Source of the DNA: Planctomycetaceae bacterium
Lineage (GTDB): Bacteria > Planctomycetota > Phycisphaerae > Phycisphaerales > SM1A02
Assembly: GCA_021297795.1 (NCBI GenBank)
Contig: JAJTGL010000015.1
Span: forward strand, 1-49,387
Direction of reading: 5' to 3'
Length of the DNA: 49,387 nt
Shown here: positions 38,521 to 47,353 of the stretch, piece after piece
Numbering within the stretch: position 1 is the first letter of the stretch
Layout of the letters: each line of letters opens with the position of its first letter
Notes under the pieces: generated by a model
Seen by the model: only the letters and a program-made list of their open reading frames with translations
The model's database searches: none
What the model was told of the DNA's origin: nothing
Made by a program: the position numbers and the translations under genes

Positions 38521-39552
38521 ATGACTCCGCATGCATCGCATGCCACCGAGGAGAACGAAGTGCCGAAGATCGAGCGCTACCACGCCGCCGCCATCCAGAC
38601 CGCCTTCGAGAATCCGCGCACGCGCGCCGAGATTCCCGCGCGCGTGGCGCGCATGATCGCGATGGCCGAGCAGACCGTCGCCGGCTACCGGCCGTTCTTC
38701 GACGTGCGGCTCGTGGCGTTCCCCGAGTTCGCGCATGCGGCGCCCGTCTACTTCACCGTCGAGGAACTGCTCGAGCATCTCGCGGTCGAGGTTCCGAACG
38801 ATCACACCGACGCGTACGTGCGCTTCGCGCGCGCCACCGGCTGCTTCGTGCAGACGGGCACGTTCATCGAGCGCGATGCGCGGTATCCCGGCGCGGTGTT
38901 CAACACGACCTGCCTCGTTGGGCCAGAGGGGATCCTCGCGAAGTACCGCAAGGTCAACCCGTGGATCCCATGGGAGGTGCATGCGAGCCCGCACGATCTC
39001 CCGGGCTATGCGGAGAATCCGTTTCCCGTCGCCGACACCGAGATCGGGAGGATCGGCTGCGCGATCTGCTACGACTGGCTGTTCCCGGAGTCGATCCGGC
39101 AGCTCGCGTTCAACGGCGCGGAGGTGCTTGTGCGCGTGAGCGCGTACATGGACCCGTGGGGTGCGACCGCGCCGATGGACTGGTGGACGACCATCAACCG
39201 CGCCCGCGCGATCGAGAACACGGCCTACGTCCTCGCGTGCAACCAGGGCGCGACGTTCGAGGGATATCCGCCGTTCTCGTGGCCGGGCGGATCGATGGCG
39301 GTCGACTTCGACGGACGCATCCTCGCCCAGGCGGATCCGGGAGCCGGGGAGAAGGTCGTGGTGGCGCCGATCGATCTCGCCGCGCTGCGTGATGCGCGGG
39401 CGCGACGACAGGGCCACGACATGCGCGCGCACTACCGTGCCGAGGTGCATCCGTACGCGGCGATGCCGCGGTTTCCGACCGCGGGTGGTCCGGCGATCGA
39501 CATCGCGTCGAACGAGACGCGCATCGCCGCCGCCAAGCGGACGCTTCCCTGA
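38521..39552 (+). CDS. Nitrilase-superfamily amidohydrolase
   Basis: A 343-residue carbon-nitrogen hydrolase with the full catalytic triad Glu69 (AFPEF), Lys144 (YRKVNPW) and Cys183 (CAICYDWLFPE). Such enzymes hydrolyse amides, nitriles or carbamoyl compounds. The YRKVNPWIPWE segment and 'CYDWLFPE' suggest the aliphatic-amidase/formamidase-like branch, but the substrate cannot be named. The ATG at 38521 gives the longest form. A GTG at 38560 has a strong GAGGAG 6 bases upstream and starts at PKIERYHAAAIQ, where homology begins, so the native protein may be 13 residues shorter. It follows iscX by 27 bases without an obvious functional link. Confidence 0.88.
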   Translation: MTPHASHATEENEVPKIERYHAAAIQTAFENPRTRAEIPARVARMIAMAEQTVAGYRPFFDVRLVAFPEFAHAAPVYFTVEELLEHLAVEVPNDHTDAYVRFARATGCFVQTGTFIERDARYPGAVFNTTCLVGPEGILAKYRKVNPWIPWEVHASPHDLPGYAENPFPVADTEIGRIGCAICYDWLFPESIRQLAFNGAEVLVRVSAYMDPWGATAPMDWWTTINRARAIENTAYVLACNQGATFEGYPPFSWPGGSMAVDFDGRILAQADPGAGEKVVVAPIDLAALRDARARRQGHDMRAHYRAEVHPYAAMPRFPTAGGPAIDIASNETRIAAAKRTLP

Positions 39553-39630
39553 CCGCATGACGGAATGCCGGCCGTGCGGGCGATTGCGATGCGATCGCGC
39601 ATCGAGCGACACGGCGGGCCGACTCGGCCA

Positions 39631-39642
39631 TATCCTCGCGCC
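39631..39642 (+). promoter_or_regulatory. Leaderless-type -10 (TATCCT)
   Basis: TATCCT (39631-39636) ends 6 bases before the ATG at 39643 of the FG-GAP lipoprotein gene. Confidence 0.5.
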
Positions 39643-42600
39643 ATGCGACCGAGTTCTCTCGCCCACGCCGCACGCATCGTTCCGCCGCTCCGCACGCTCG
39701 CCGTCTGCGCGACGGCGACCGCGCTCGCGCTCGCCGGTTGCAACGGGGATTCGGGTCGCGGCGACGGAACCGGCGACGTGTCGTCGGAGGTCGATCCGGC
39801 GGTGGCGCGCGAACTCAACCGAGCGGTGGGCCTCATGGGGCGCTTCGAGTTCGAGCCGGCGGCCGCCGAGTTCGCCAGGATCGCCGCGCTGCCGGGTGCC
39901 CCGCGCGAGGCCGCACTCGGTCACGCGATCGCCGTGCTGAACCAGTCGCGCGACGGTGCGCAGGACGAGGCGCTCGCGCTGCTCGGCGCGTTCCTCGCGA
40001 CCAATCCGCCGAAGGAACTCGCGCTGCGTGCGCGCTACTGCCAGGGACTGTGCCTTCTCTATCTCGGCAGGCCCGCCGAGGCGCTCGCGGCGTTCCAGCC
40101 GGTGGCCGAGGCGCGCGGCGAGGATGCGTATGCGCTCTACTTCACCGCGCAGGCGCTCGAGCAGATCGGTGATTGCGAGAAGGCGCTCGGCTGGTACGAC
40201 CGCGCGGCCGCGCGCGACGCGCGGCTGAAGAGCGCGCTGCTCGGCGTGCAGCGCTGCGCGCGCAAGCTCGGCGACGAGGCTCGTGCCGAGCGCGCACTTG
40301 ATTCGTTTCAGCAGCTTGCTGAGAATCCGCGCGCGAGGAACGCCGAGTTCAAGTACACGCGCATGGGTTCGCTGGGTCTCGCGCCGCTGCCGAGAACGCT
40401 CGTGCCGTCCGATTGGAAGCCGCCCGCCGGACCCATCTTCGAGGCTGCGCGCGAGCTGTCGATCACGTGGCCCGAGGGTGCGAAGCCGACATGGTCGACC
40501 GACGTCGAGCAGCACGCGGTGGCGGGGGACCTCGATGGCGATGGAAGGCTCGATCTCCTCATCGCGCGCGCGATCGTGGAGCCGGGCGCGACCGATCTCT
40601 CGGCGCTCTTCCTGCGCGGTCGCGCCGATGGCGGTTTCGACGCGGCGCCCGATCATCCGCTCGCATCGCTCGCGGGCGGATCGACCTGGTCGATGCTGCT
40701 CGGCGACGTCGACAACGACGGTCGCACCGACGTGTACGCATGCCGGAGCGGTGGCAACCGTCTGCTGCTTGCGGAAGGTGACGGCGGATTCCGCGACGCG
40801 ACGGCGGAGTGGGAGGCCGCGGGTACGACCACGTCGTGCGGTGACGGCGTGCTCGCCGACCTCGATCACGACGGCGATCTCGACGTCCTCCTGCTGGCGC
40901 GCGACGGTCCGATCGAGCTGCTTGCGAACGTGGGTGGCAAGTTCCGGAACATCGCCCCCGAGGCCGGTTTCCAGCAGGAGGAGCGTGCGTCGATCTCGGC
41001 GTTCGTGGGCGACTTCGACTACGACCGCGATGCGGACATCTTCATCCTGCACGAACTCCCGCCGCACACGCTGATGCTGAACGAGCGGCTCTGGCGCTGG
41101 GGGCCCGGCACGGCGCCCGGCTTCACCGAGGCGCAGCTCGACGAGGCGGGCCGCGCGGCGGCGGTGATCGACATCGCCGATCTGCCGCTGCGGCGGCTGG
41201 CGATCGCGACCGGAAGCTACCTCCGCCTCCCGACGCGCGTCGAGAAGTACCCGCTCGATCCGCGACTCGAGATGGCCGCGTGCGATGCGACCGGCGACGG
41301 TCACACGGATCTTCTTCTCTTCCGTTCGAAGGCGATGCAACTCCTCGACGAAGGCGGGCGTCTCGTCGAGGAGATCTCCTTCGGCGAGGAGATCGTGCGT
41401 GCGCACGCGCTCAACCTCGACGCGGCGCGCGGGCCGTCGGTGGTCGCGCTGCGCGCGGGTAAGGCGCCGCTCATCCTCGCGCCGGGTCCTGGCCGCGGGA
41501 ACTCGATCGCCATGCGCTTCAGCGGTCGCGACGATCCCTCGCAATCGATGCGCTCGAATACAAGCGGACTCGAGTGGTCCGACGGCGTCTTCCAGAGCGA
41601 GGTCGTGGTACCGGCGGGAGTGGTGACGCCGGTCGTCGAGACGCAGCGGCAGATCTCGTCGTGCCCGGTGCTCTTCGCCTGGAACGGCGAACGCATGGAG
41701 TTCGTGACCGACATGCTGGGCGTGGGTGGCCTCGGCTATCTGCTCGAGCCCGACGTCTACAGCGAGCCCCGCCCGCGCGAGACCTTCGTCTTCCCCGAGG
41801 GCGCGCTGGTGCCGCGTGCGGATGGTTCGCTTCGGATCGCGCTTGCCGAACCGATGGAGGAGTCGTGCATGCTCGATCTCGTCGCGCTGCGTGCGATCGA
41901 CCTTCCGGCCGGATGGGACATCGCGCCCGACGAACGGCTTGCGATCGGCGGTGCCGCGCCGACCGGCGACATTGTCGCGTGGCGCCAGTCGTGGCCGGCA
42001 TCGTCGTCGAGCTCCGCGACGACCGAAGCGCTCGCGAAGGTGGATCTCGCCGCGCCCGACGTCGGTACACACGATCCGCGCTTCCTCGGACGCCTCGCGG
42101 GCGAGCAGGTGCTCGAGCTCGAGTTCGCGACCGAGATCGGCGCGATCGCGGACCCGTGGCTCGTGATCGACGGATGGGTCGAGTATCCGTACTGCCAGAC
42201 CATGTTCGCGGCGTGGCAGGCGGGCGCGAAGTACCGGGCACCGAGCCTCGAGGCGCGCGGCGCAGACGGCGCGTGGACGACGCTGGTCGAGGAGTGGGGC
42301 TATCCCGCAGGCATGCCGCGTCGGATGGCGCTGCCGATTCCGCGCGAGAAACTGCCTGCGGGTGCGACCGCGCTACGGATGCGCACGAACATGGAGATCT
42401 ACTTCGACAGCGTGCGCCTGGTGGCGCGCGAGCCACTCCCCGTGGCGTCGGTCGACCTCGCTTTGGCGCGCGCGGATCTTGCGTCGGTTGGCTTCGCACG
42501 GCGCACGACCGGGGCTCAGAAGCAACCGCACTACGACGATGGCAACCGGTTGCCGGATCCACGCGCCGCTACGTGCTTGAGTTGCGCGGCTGGTGCAAGG

Positions 42601-42666
42601 ACATGGACCTCTTCACGAAGGACGGCGAGACGATCGAGCCACTGCCGGGTGCGAAGCCCGCCGTGA
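39643..42666 (+). CDS. TPR/FG-GAP (CRTAC1-like) lipoprotein, C-terminus frameshifted
   Basis: A lipoprotein signal ends in LAGC (cysteine near residue 29). Residues about 50-230 are TPR-like helical repeats. From about 280 on there are FG-GAP calcium-loop repeats (DLDGDGRLDLLI, DVDNDGRTDVYA, DLDHDGDLDVLL, DFDYDRDADIFI), and a large C-terminal beta domain (about 660-960) of CRTAC1/ASPIC type. As read, the frame ends at 42666 in arginine-rich nonsense. From about 42549 another frame gives a sensible tail (RRYVLELRGWCKDMDLFTKDG) that stops at 42704, 20 bases before the cytochrome gene. From memory of related proteins, about 50 residues may also be missing at the junction. The ATG at 39643 follows a TATCCT hexamer. 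It probably forms a pair with the cytochrome on the periplasmic side; its function is unknown. Confidence 0.78.
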   Translation: MRPSSLAHAARIVPPLRTLAVCATATALALAGCNGDSGRGDGTGDVSSEVDPAVARELNRAVGLMGRFEFEPAAAEFARIAALPGAPREAALGHAIAVLNQSRDGAQDEALALLGAFLATNPPKELALRARYCQGLCLLYLGRPAEALAAFQPVAEARGEDAYALYFTAQALEQIGDCEKALGWYDRAAARDARLKSALLGVQRCARKLGDEARAERALDSFQQLAENPRARNAEFKYTRMGSLGLAPLPRTLVPSDWKPPAGPIFEAARELSITWPEGAKPTWSTDVEQHAVAGDLDGDGRLDLLIARAIVEPGATDLSALFLRGRADGGFDAAPDHPLASLAGGSTWSMLLGDVDNDGRTDVYACRSGGNRLLLAEGDGGFRDATAEWEAAGTTTSCGDGVLADLDHDGDLDVLLLARDGPIELLANVGGKFRNIAPEAGFQQEERASISAFVGDFDYDRDADIFILHELPPHTLMLNERLWRWGPGTAPGFTEAQLDEAGRAAAVIDIADLPLRRLAIATGSYLRLPTRVEKYPLDPRLEMAACDATGDGHTDLLLFRSKAMQLLDEGGRLVEEISFGEEIVRAHALNLDAARGPSVVALRAGKAPLILAPGPGRGNSIAMRFSGRDDPSQSMRSNTSGLEWSDGVFQSEVVVPAGVVTPVVETQRQISSCPVLFAWNGERMEFVTDMLGVGGLGYLLEPDVYSEPRPRETFVFPEGALVPRADGSLRIALAEPMEESCMLDLVALRAIDLPAGWDIAPDERLAIGGAAPTGDIVAWRQSWPASSSSSATTEALAKVDLAAPDVGTHDPRFLGRLAGEQVLELEFATEIGAIADPWLVIDGWVEYPYCQTMFAAWQAGAKYRAPSLEARGADGAWTTLVEEWGYPAGMPRRMALPIPREKLPAGATALRMRTNMEIYFDSVRLVAREPLPVASVDLALARADLASVGFARRTTGAQKQPHYDDGNRLPDPRAATCLSCAAGARTWTSSRRTARRSSHCRVRSPP

Positions 42667-42712
42667 TGGAGAAACTGCGCACGAGGCCGATGGGCGGGCG
42701 GTAGGCAGCCGA

Positions 42713-42724
42713 TACAGTGCGCCG
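42713..42724 (+). promoter_or_regulatory. Leaderless-type -10 (TACAGT) before the cytochrome gene
   Basis: TACAGT (42713-42718) ends 6 bases before the ATG at 42725, in the short gap behind the native stop (42704) of the preceding gene. Confidence 0.5.
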
Positions 42725-45640
42725 ATGTCGAAGTTCCGTCCGGCCGTCGGTCCGAAGTTGAAGTGGCTGTTGGCCACGGTCTTCGGGCTGTTCGCGTTGC
42801 TGGCGGTGAACAGCGTGTACCTCAGTTCGGTGACGTTCCTGCAGTGGAAGACGGGCGAGACGCTTGAGAACCGTTTCTACCTCGCGAACTTCCTCGCGCA
42901 CCTCGTGCTTGGTTTTGCCATCGTGGTACCGACGATCGTGTTCGGTGCGCTGCACTGGCGCAACGTCGGCAGTCGGCCGAATCCGCGCGCGATCACCGCC
43001 GGGATCGCGACGTTTGTCTCGGCGATCGTGCTGCTCGCGACCGGTGTCGCGCTGACGCGCGTGGAACTCGGTGGCGTGACGATCGGCGTCCGTGAGCCGA
43101 CGACCCGTGAGATCGTCTACTGGGCGCACGTGATCGCGCCGTTCATCGCGGCATGGCTCTTCGTGCTGCACCGACTGTCAGGCCGGCGCATCAAGTGGGC
43201 GGTGGGTGTGCGCTGGGCCGCGGTTGCCGCGGTGGTTGCCGTCGCGGCGACGCTGCTCCACGTGGTCGTGCCCGCGGCGGCGCCGCGCGTTCCAGAGGAC
43301 GGTGCGCGCTACTTCGAGCCGTCGCTTGCGAAGACATCGACCGGCGGGTTCATCCCCGCGAAGGGCCTGATGGCGAACGAGTACTGCCTTGAGTGCCACG
43401 CCGACGTTGTCCACTCGTGGGCGCACTCGGTACACGCGGCAAGTTCGTTCAACAATCCGTTCTACGCGGCAAGCGTGCGCGAGACGCGCGCGGAGGCTTT
43501 CAAGAAGGATGGCCATGTGCAGGACGCGCGCTTCTGCGCGGGCTGTCACGATCCGGTGCCGTTCTTCGCCGGCGCCTTCGAGGAGTCGAAGTGGGACGAC
43601 CCCGCGTACGACGTGGCGAACGACCCGCTCGGCCGTGCGAGTATTACCTGCACGGTCTGTCACGGCATCGTGTCGATCGACAGCCCGCGCGGCAACGCCG
43701 ACTACACGATTCAAGAGAGTCCGCACTATCCGTTCGCCTTCAGCGAATCGGAGACGCTGCAGTGGATCTCGAACCAGTTGGTGAAGGCGAAGCCGTCGTT
43801 CCACAAGCGCACGTTCTTGAAGCCTGAGGTGCATCGCTCGAACGAGTTCTGCAGTACCTGCCATAAGGTGTTCCTGCCCGAGCCGCTGAACGACTACAAG
43901 TGGCTGCGCGGACAGGATCACTACGGTTCGTTCCTCGCCTCGGGGCGCAGCGGACACGGTGCGCTCGGTTGGTACTACCCGGAGAAGGCCGCGACATCGT
44001 GCAACACGTGCCATATGCAGGCCGTGCCGAGCGAGGATTTCGCCGCGCGCGACCGCGACGGAAGCGGCGTGCGCAGCGTGCTGTCGCACGCGTTCCCAAG
44101 CGCGAACACCGCGCTCTCGGCTGCGGTCGATCAGTCGGCTTGCGCGATGCTGCCCGAGATGGCGTGCGAGGAGCTTCCGGACGGGATGGCGGGCGAAAGC
44201 GCGGCCGACGCGCACAAGGCGATCGTCGCCGGTCATGCGGCCTTCAACGCGAAGACTGTGCGCGTGGATCTCTTCGCAGTGCGTGAGGGTGGCGCGATTG
44301 ACGGCGCCTTGCGCGTGATCGGGGCCGAACTCCCGGTGCTCGACGCGGGCGGACGGTACTTGATTGAGGTCGTCGTGCGGACGCTCGACATCGGGCACGA
44401 GTTCACGCAGGGCACCGCCGACTCGAACGAGGTCTGGCTTTGGACGCGTGCGACGCTCGACGATGCGGGCAAGCCCGGCAAACTCGTCGGGATCAGCGGC
44501 GGCATCGACGAGTCGACGGGCGAACTCGATCCATGGTCGCGCAAGTACAACGCGTTTGTGATCGATCGCGACGGGAACCGCATCGACCGACGCAATCCGC
44601 AGGACATCTTCCTGCCGCTCTACAACAACCAGATCCCGCCGGGCGCGGGCGACGTGACGCACTTCGTGCTGTCGGTGCCCGAGGACGCGGGCGCGCCCAT
44701 TCGGCTCGAGAGCGAGGTCCGCTACCGCAAGTTCGACACGACGTACCTTCGCTATGTGTTCGGCGAGAAGCGCGTGAACGATCTTCCCGTGATGGTGATC
44801 GCGCGCGATGAAGTCGTGCTGCCCGTGCGCGGGAAGGATGGGCGCGTGCATGGTGCGGCGGCGGGGGCTGCAGACGCGGTGCCCGAGCTGCAGCGCTGGT
44901 ACGACTATGGCATCGGGCTCTTCCGCGAGAGCGATCGCGGCGCCGGTCGCGGCGCCCTCCGCCAGGCCGACGAAGCGTTCGCGCGCGTCGCCGAGCTCGA
45001 TCCGGCGATCGGCGCGCTGGCGCGGGCACGGCTCGCGGTGCGCGAGGGCCGACTCGACGACGCGTCGGCGGCGCTTGCGCGTGCAGCGGAGGCCGGTTCC
45101 AAGTCGCCGTGGACGCTTGCGTACTTCACGGCGCTCGTCGACAAGCAGAACGGCAATTTTGCGAAGGCCGCGGAGGGTTTCCGCCGCGTGCTGGCGACCG
45201 ACTTCGCAGGTGCGCGCGAGCGCGGGTTCGACTTCTCGATCGATGTGCGTGTCCTGAACGAGCTGTCCGAGTCGCTGCTCGAGGCGGCGCTTGCAGTGCG
45301 CAATGAGGAAGTTCGAACCAGGCTTGCTCGCGAAGCACAACAGGCTGCTAGACAGTCGCTCGATGTGGATCCTGAGCAGGCCCAGACATGGTGGTTCGTG
45401 AACCGGGCGTGCGAGATGCTCGGCGACGCGGAGAGTGCGCAGGCGGCGCGCGACCAGCACGCGCGGTACAAGCCGGATGAGAATGCGCGCGACCGTGCGG
45501 TGCGACTTGCGCGGGAGAAGTATCCGTGGGCCGACGCAGCGGCGGAGGCGACGGTGCTCTACTCGCTGATGCGCGAGGGGGCGCCCGTGGGCGATCTTCT
45601 GCCCGGGACGCGCGTCGAGGTGCCGGGACTGCGCCGCTAG
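42725..45640 (+). CDS. Membrane multihaem cytochrome c with TPR domain
   Basis: A 971-residue protein. Residues 1-180 hold five membrane helices carrying His59, His77, His135 and His149; the last two are spaced HX13H, as in b-haem-binding helices. Residues about 215-430 are periplasmic with five c-haem motifs (CLECH, CAGCH, CTVCH, CSTCH, CNTCH). A segment like HAASSFNNPFY after the first motif resembles cytochrome c554-type proteins. A beta domain follows (about 500-700), then TPR-like helices (about 720-960). It could pass electrons from the quinone pool to periplasmic haems. The partner is unknown, and the upstream FG-GAP lipoprotein is the best guess. The ATG at 42725 follows a TACAGT hexamer. 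The b-haem idea rests only on histidine spacing. Confidence 0.88.
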   Translation: MSKFRPAVGPKLKWLLATVFGLFALLAVNSVYLSSVTFLQWKTGETLENRFYLANFLAHLVLGFAIVVPTIVFGALHWRNVGSRPNPRAITAGIATFVSAIVLLATGVALTRVELGGVTIGVREPTTREIVYWAHVIAPFIAAWLFVLHRLSGRRIKWAVGVRWAAVAAVVAVAATLLHVVVPAAAPRVPEDGARYFEPSLAKTSTGGFIPAKGLMANEYCLECHADVVHSWAHSVHAASSFNNPFYAASVRETRAEAFKKDGHVQDARFCAGCHDPVPFFAGAFEESKWDDPAYDVANDPLGRASITCTVCHGIVSIDSPRGNADYTIQESPHYPFAFSESETLQWISNQLVKAKPSFHKRTFLKPEVHRSNEFCSTCHKVFLPEPLNDYKWLRGQDHYGSFLASGRSGHGALGWYYPEKAATSCNTCHMQAVPSEDFAARDRDGSGVRSVLSHAFPSANTALSAAVDQSACAMLPEMACEELPDGMAGESAADAHKAIVAGHAAFNAKTVRVDLFAVREGGAIDGALRVIGAELPVLDAGGRYLIEVVVRTLDIGHEFTQGTADSNEVWLWTRATLDDAGKPGKLVGISGGIDESTGELDPWSRKYNAFVIDRDGNRIDRRNPQDIFLPLYNNQIPPGAGDVTHFVLSVPEDAGAPIRLESEVRYRKFDTTYLRYVFGEKRVNDLPVMVIARDEVVLPVRGKDGRVHGAAAGAADAVPELQRWYDYGIGLFRESDRGAGRGALRQADEAFARVAELDPAIGALARARLAVREGRLDDASAALARAAEAGSKSPWTLAYFTALVDKQNGNFAKAAEGFRRVLATDFAGARERGFDFSIDVRVLNELSESLLEAALAVRNEEVRTRLAREAQQAARQSLDVDPEQAQTWWFVNRACEMLGDAESAQAARDQHARYKPDENARDRAVRLAREKYPWADAAAEATVLYSLMREGAPVGDLLPGTRVEVPGLRR

Positions 45641-45649
45641 TGCCAGACG

Positions 45650-45853
45650 GTGCCAGACGGTGCACGGCACGTGCCGCCCAGTGCCTGGCACAAGACGGCA
45701 CGTGCCAGGCACCTCGGTCCGCCGCGCGCGAACGAGCCAGAGCGCGTTGCGGATGGCTCCTCTCGTTCGCGTCTGGAGAGGTTCGGCACGGTGCACGGCA
45801 CGTGCCATGCGGTGCCTGGCACCGACTGGCACGTGCCGTGCACCGTCTGGCAC
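45650..45853. repeat. 204-bp element with 26-bp perfect terminal inverted repeats
   Basis: Positions 45650-45675 and 45828-45853 are exact reverse complements over 26 bases, starting GTGCCAGACGGTGCACGG. Inside are two 53-bp palindromes, 45660-45712 and 45791-45843. The second has perfect 16-bp arms around a 13-bp palindrome GGTGCCTGGCACC (45811-45823). An extra GTGCCAGACG copy (45640-45649) overlaps the cytochrome stop codon. The GTGC...GCAC ends and 53-bp size match the four elements at 10772-11129, so all six are one family. The element fills most of the gap before the AAA ATPase gene. A REP/MITE-type origin is inferred. Confidence 0.88.
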
Positions 45854-45894
45854 CAATCGGGGTGTTGTGCTGACTCCCGCGGCGCGCGGCCTGC

Positions 45895-45906
45895 GAAGAT
45901 GACCCC
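45895..45906 (+). promoter_or_regulatory. Weak leaderless-type -10 (TGCGAAGAT) before the AAA gene
   Basis: GAAGAT (45895-45900), with a TG one base upstream as in extended -10 promoters, ends 6 bases before the ATG at 45907. Confidence 0.3.
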
Positions 45907-47353
45907 ATGTCTCCCGCCGATGCCGCCTGCCCGCCGATCCGCACCCTCGCCGAACTCCGCGCCTCCGGCTGGCGCTCGCGCCCCGTGAAGGACGAACTCC
46001 GCGCAAACCTCGTCGCGGCACTCTCCGCGCCGGGCGCCACGCCCCGCGAGCTCTTCCCCGGCATCCTCGGCTACGACGACACGGTGCTCCCCGAAGTGGT
46101 CAACGCAATCCTCGCCGGCCATGACATGCTCTTCCTCGGCGAAAAGGGCCAAGGCAAGAGCCGCCTCATGCGGCTCCTGCCGCGGTTCCTCGACGCGTGG
46201 ATCCCGTACCTCGATATCCCCGCCTGCGCCGTCCACGAGGACCCCGAGCGCCCGATCACGCGCGCGGGTCGTGAACTCCTCGCCTCCACCCCGCCCGAGA
46301 AGATCGGCATCGCGTGGTGGCACCGGTCCGATCGCTACGCCGAGCGCCTCGCGCCCGGCACCAAGTTCGCCGATGTGATCGGCGAGATCGACCCCGCGCG
46401 CCTCATGTCGGGTACCTCGATGTCGGCCGAGGAGGCGCTCCACTTCGGCCTCATCCCGCGGCAGCACCGCGGCATCTTCGCGATGAACGAGCTCCCCGAC
46501 CTCGACGAGCTCGTGCAGGTCGGGCTCTTCAACATCCTCGAGGAGCGCGACGTCCAGATCCGCGGCTACCCGGTGCGCTTCGACCTCGACATCCTCGTCC
46601 TCTTCAGTGCGAATCCGAGCACGTACAACCGCTCGGGCAAGGTGATCCCGCAGCTCAAGGACCGGATCGGCAGCACGATCGTCACGCACTACCCGCGCGA
46701 GCGCGAGCTCGGCATCGCGATCACGCGGCAGGAGGCGGGCATCGATCTCGGCGGCGACCATCCGGTGCTCGTGCCGCCCTTCATGGACGAGATGCGAGGA
46801 GATCTCGCGCGTCGCGCGGAAGTCGCGATACGTCGACCAGGCGAGCGGCGTCTCCGCGCGCTTCGCGACGGCCAACTGGCGCACGATGGTCGCGAACGCC
46901 CGCCGTCGCGGGATCGCCCTCGGCGAGCGGCCCGCGGTGCCACGGATCAGCGACCTCGCCCACATCCACGCAAGCGCGGTCGGCAAGCTCGAGCTCGACC
47001 TCATGGGCTCGCATCAGATGACCGAGCGACAGGCGATCGACGCGATCGTCGCCGAGGCGGTCGCGAACGTCTTCAACGAATACGTCGATGCGCACGGGCT
47101 TGGCGAGATCGCCGACGTCTTCGCGAAGGGCGTGCGCATCGAGGTCGGCGACATGCTGCCGTCGTCTGCTTACGCCACCGCGATGCGCGAGGTGCCCGCG
47201 GCATGGACGAAGGCGTTCGAGGTGAATCCATCGGAAAATGCCGCCGTGCGTGCCAGTTGCGTCGAGTTCGTGCTCGCCGGACTCTGGGCGACCGAGCGCG
47301 TGTCGCGCACCGAGAAGCATGGGCGCGTCTCCTACGAGGTGCGCGGGCTTTGA
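45907..47353 (+). CDS. Mg-chelatase/MoxR-like AAA+ ATPase, one frame break
   Basis: An AAA+ ATPase of about 480 residues. Walker A is GEKGQGKS (near residue 79); the central part has [12 protein letters not shown] and the [17 protein letters not shown] segment typical of Mg-chelatase-like helix-2-insert ATPases. The first frame is sound up to LVPPFMDEM at 46794 and then turns arginine-rich. Moving forward one base gives a normal continuation ([15 protein letters not shown], then [25 protein letters not shown]) to a stop at 47351-47353. One surplus base (or two missing) near 46795 explains this. The stop overlaps the TTG start of the VWA gene. AAA-VWA pairs remodel or insert metals into proteins; the client here is unknown. 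The ATG at 45907 is used. Confidence 0.78.

Noticed and set aside
38140-42072. Very long open frame (about 1310 codons) on the minus strand
   Set aside because: It is opposite to the nitrilase and FG-GAP genes, rich in Arg/His/Glu, and has no recognisable domain; long antisense frames are expected at this GC content.
43178-46021. Long minus-strand open frame opposite the cytochrome
   Set aside because: It runs through the palindromic repeat element and mirrors the codons of a clear cytochrome gene.
46786-46820. Programmed ribosomal frameshift in the AAA gene
   Set aside because: No slippery heptamer, homopolymer or following structure is evident; the same kind of break occurs in two unrelated genes, so indels are more likely.
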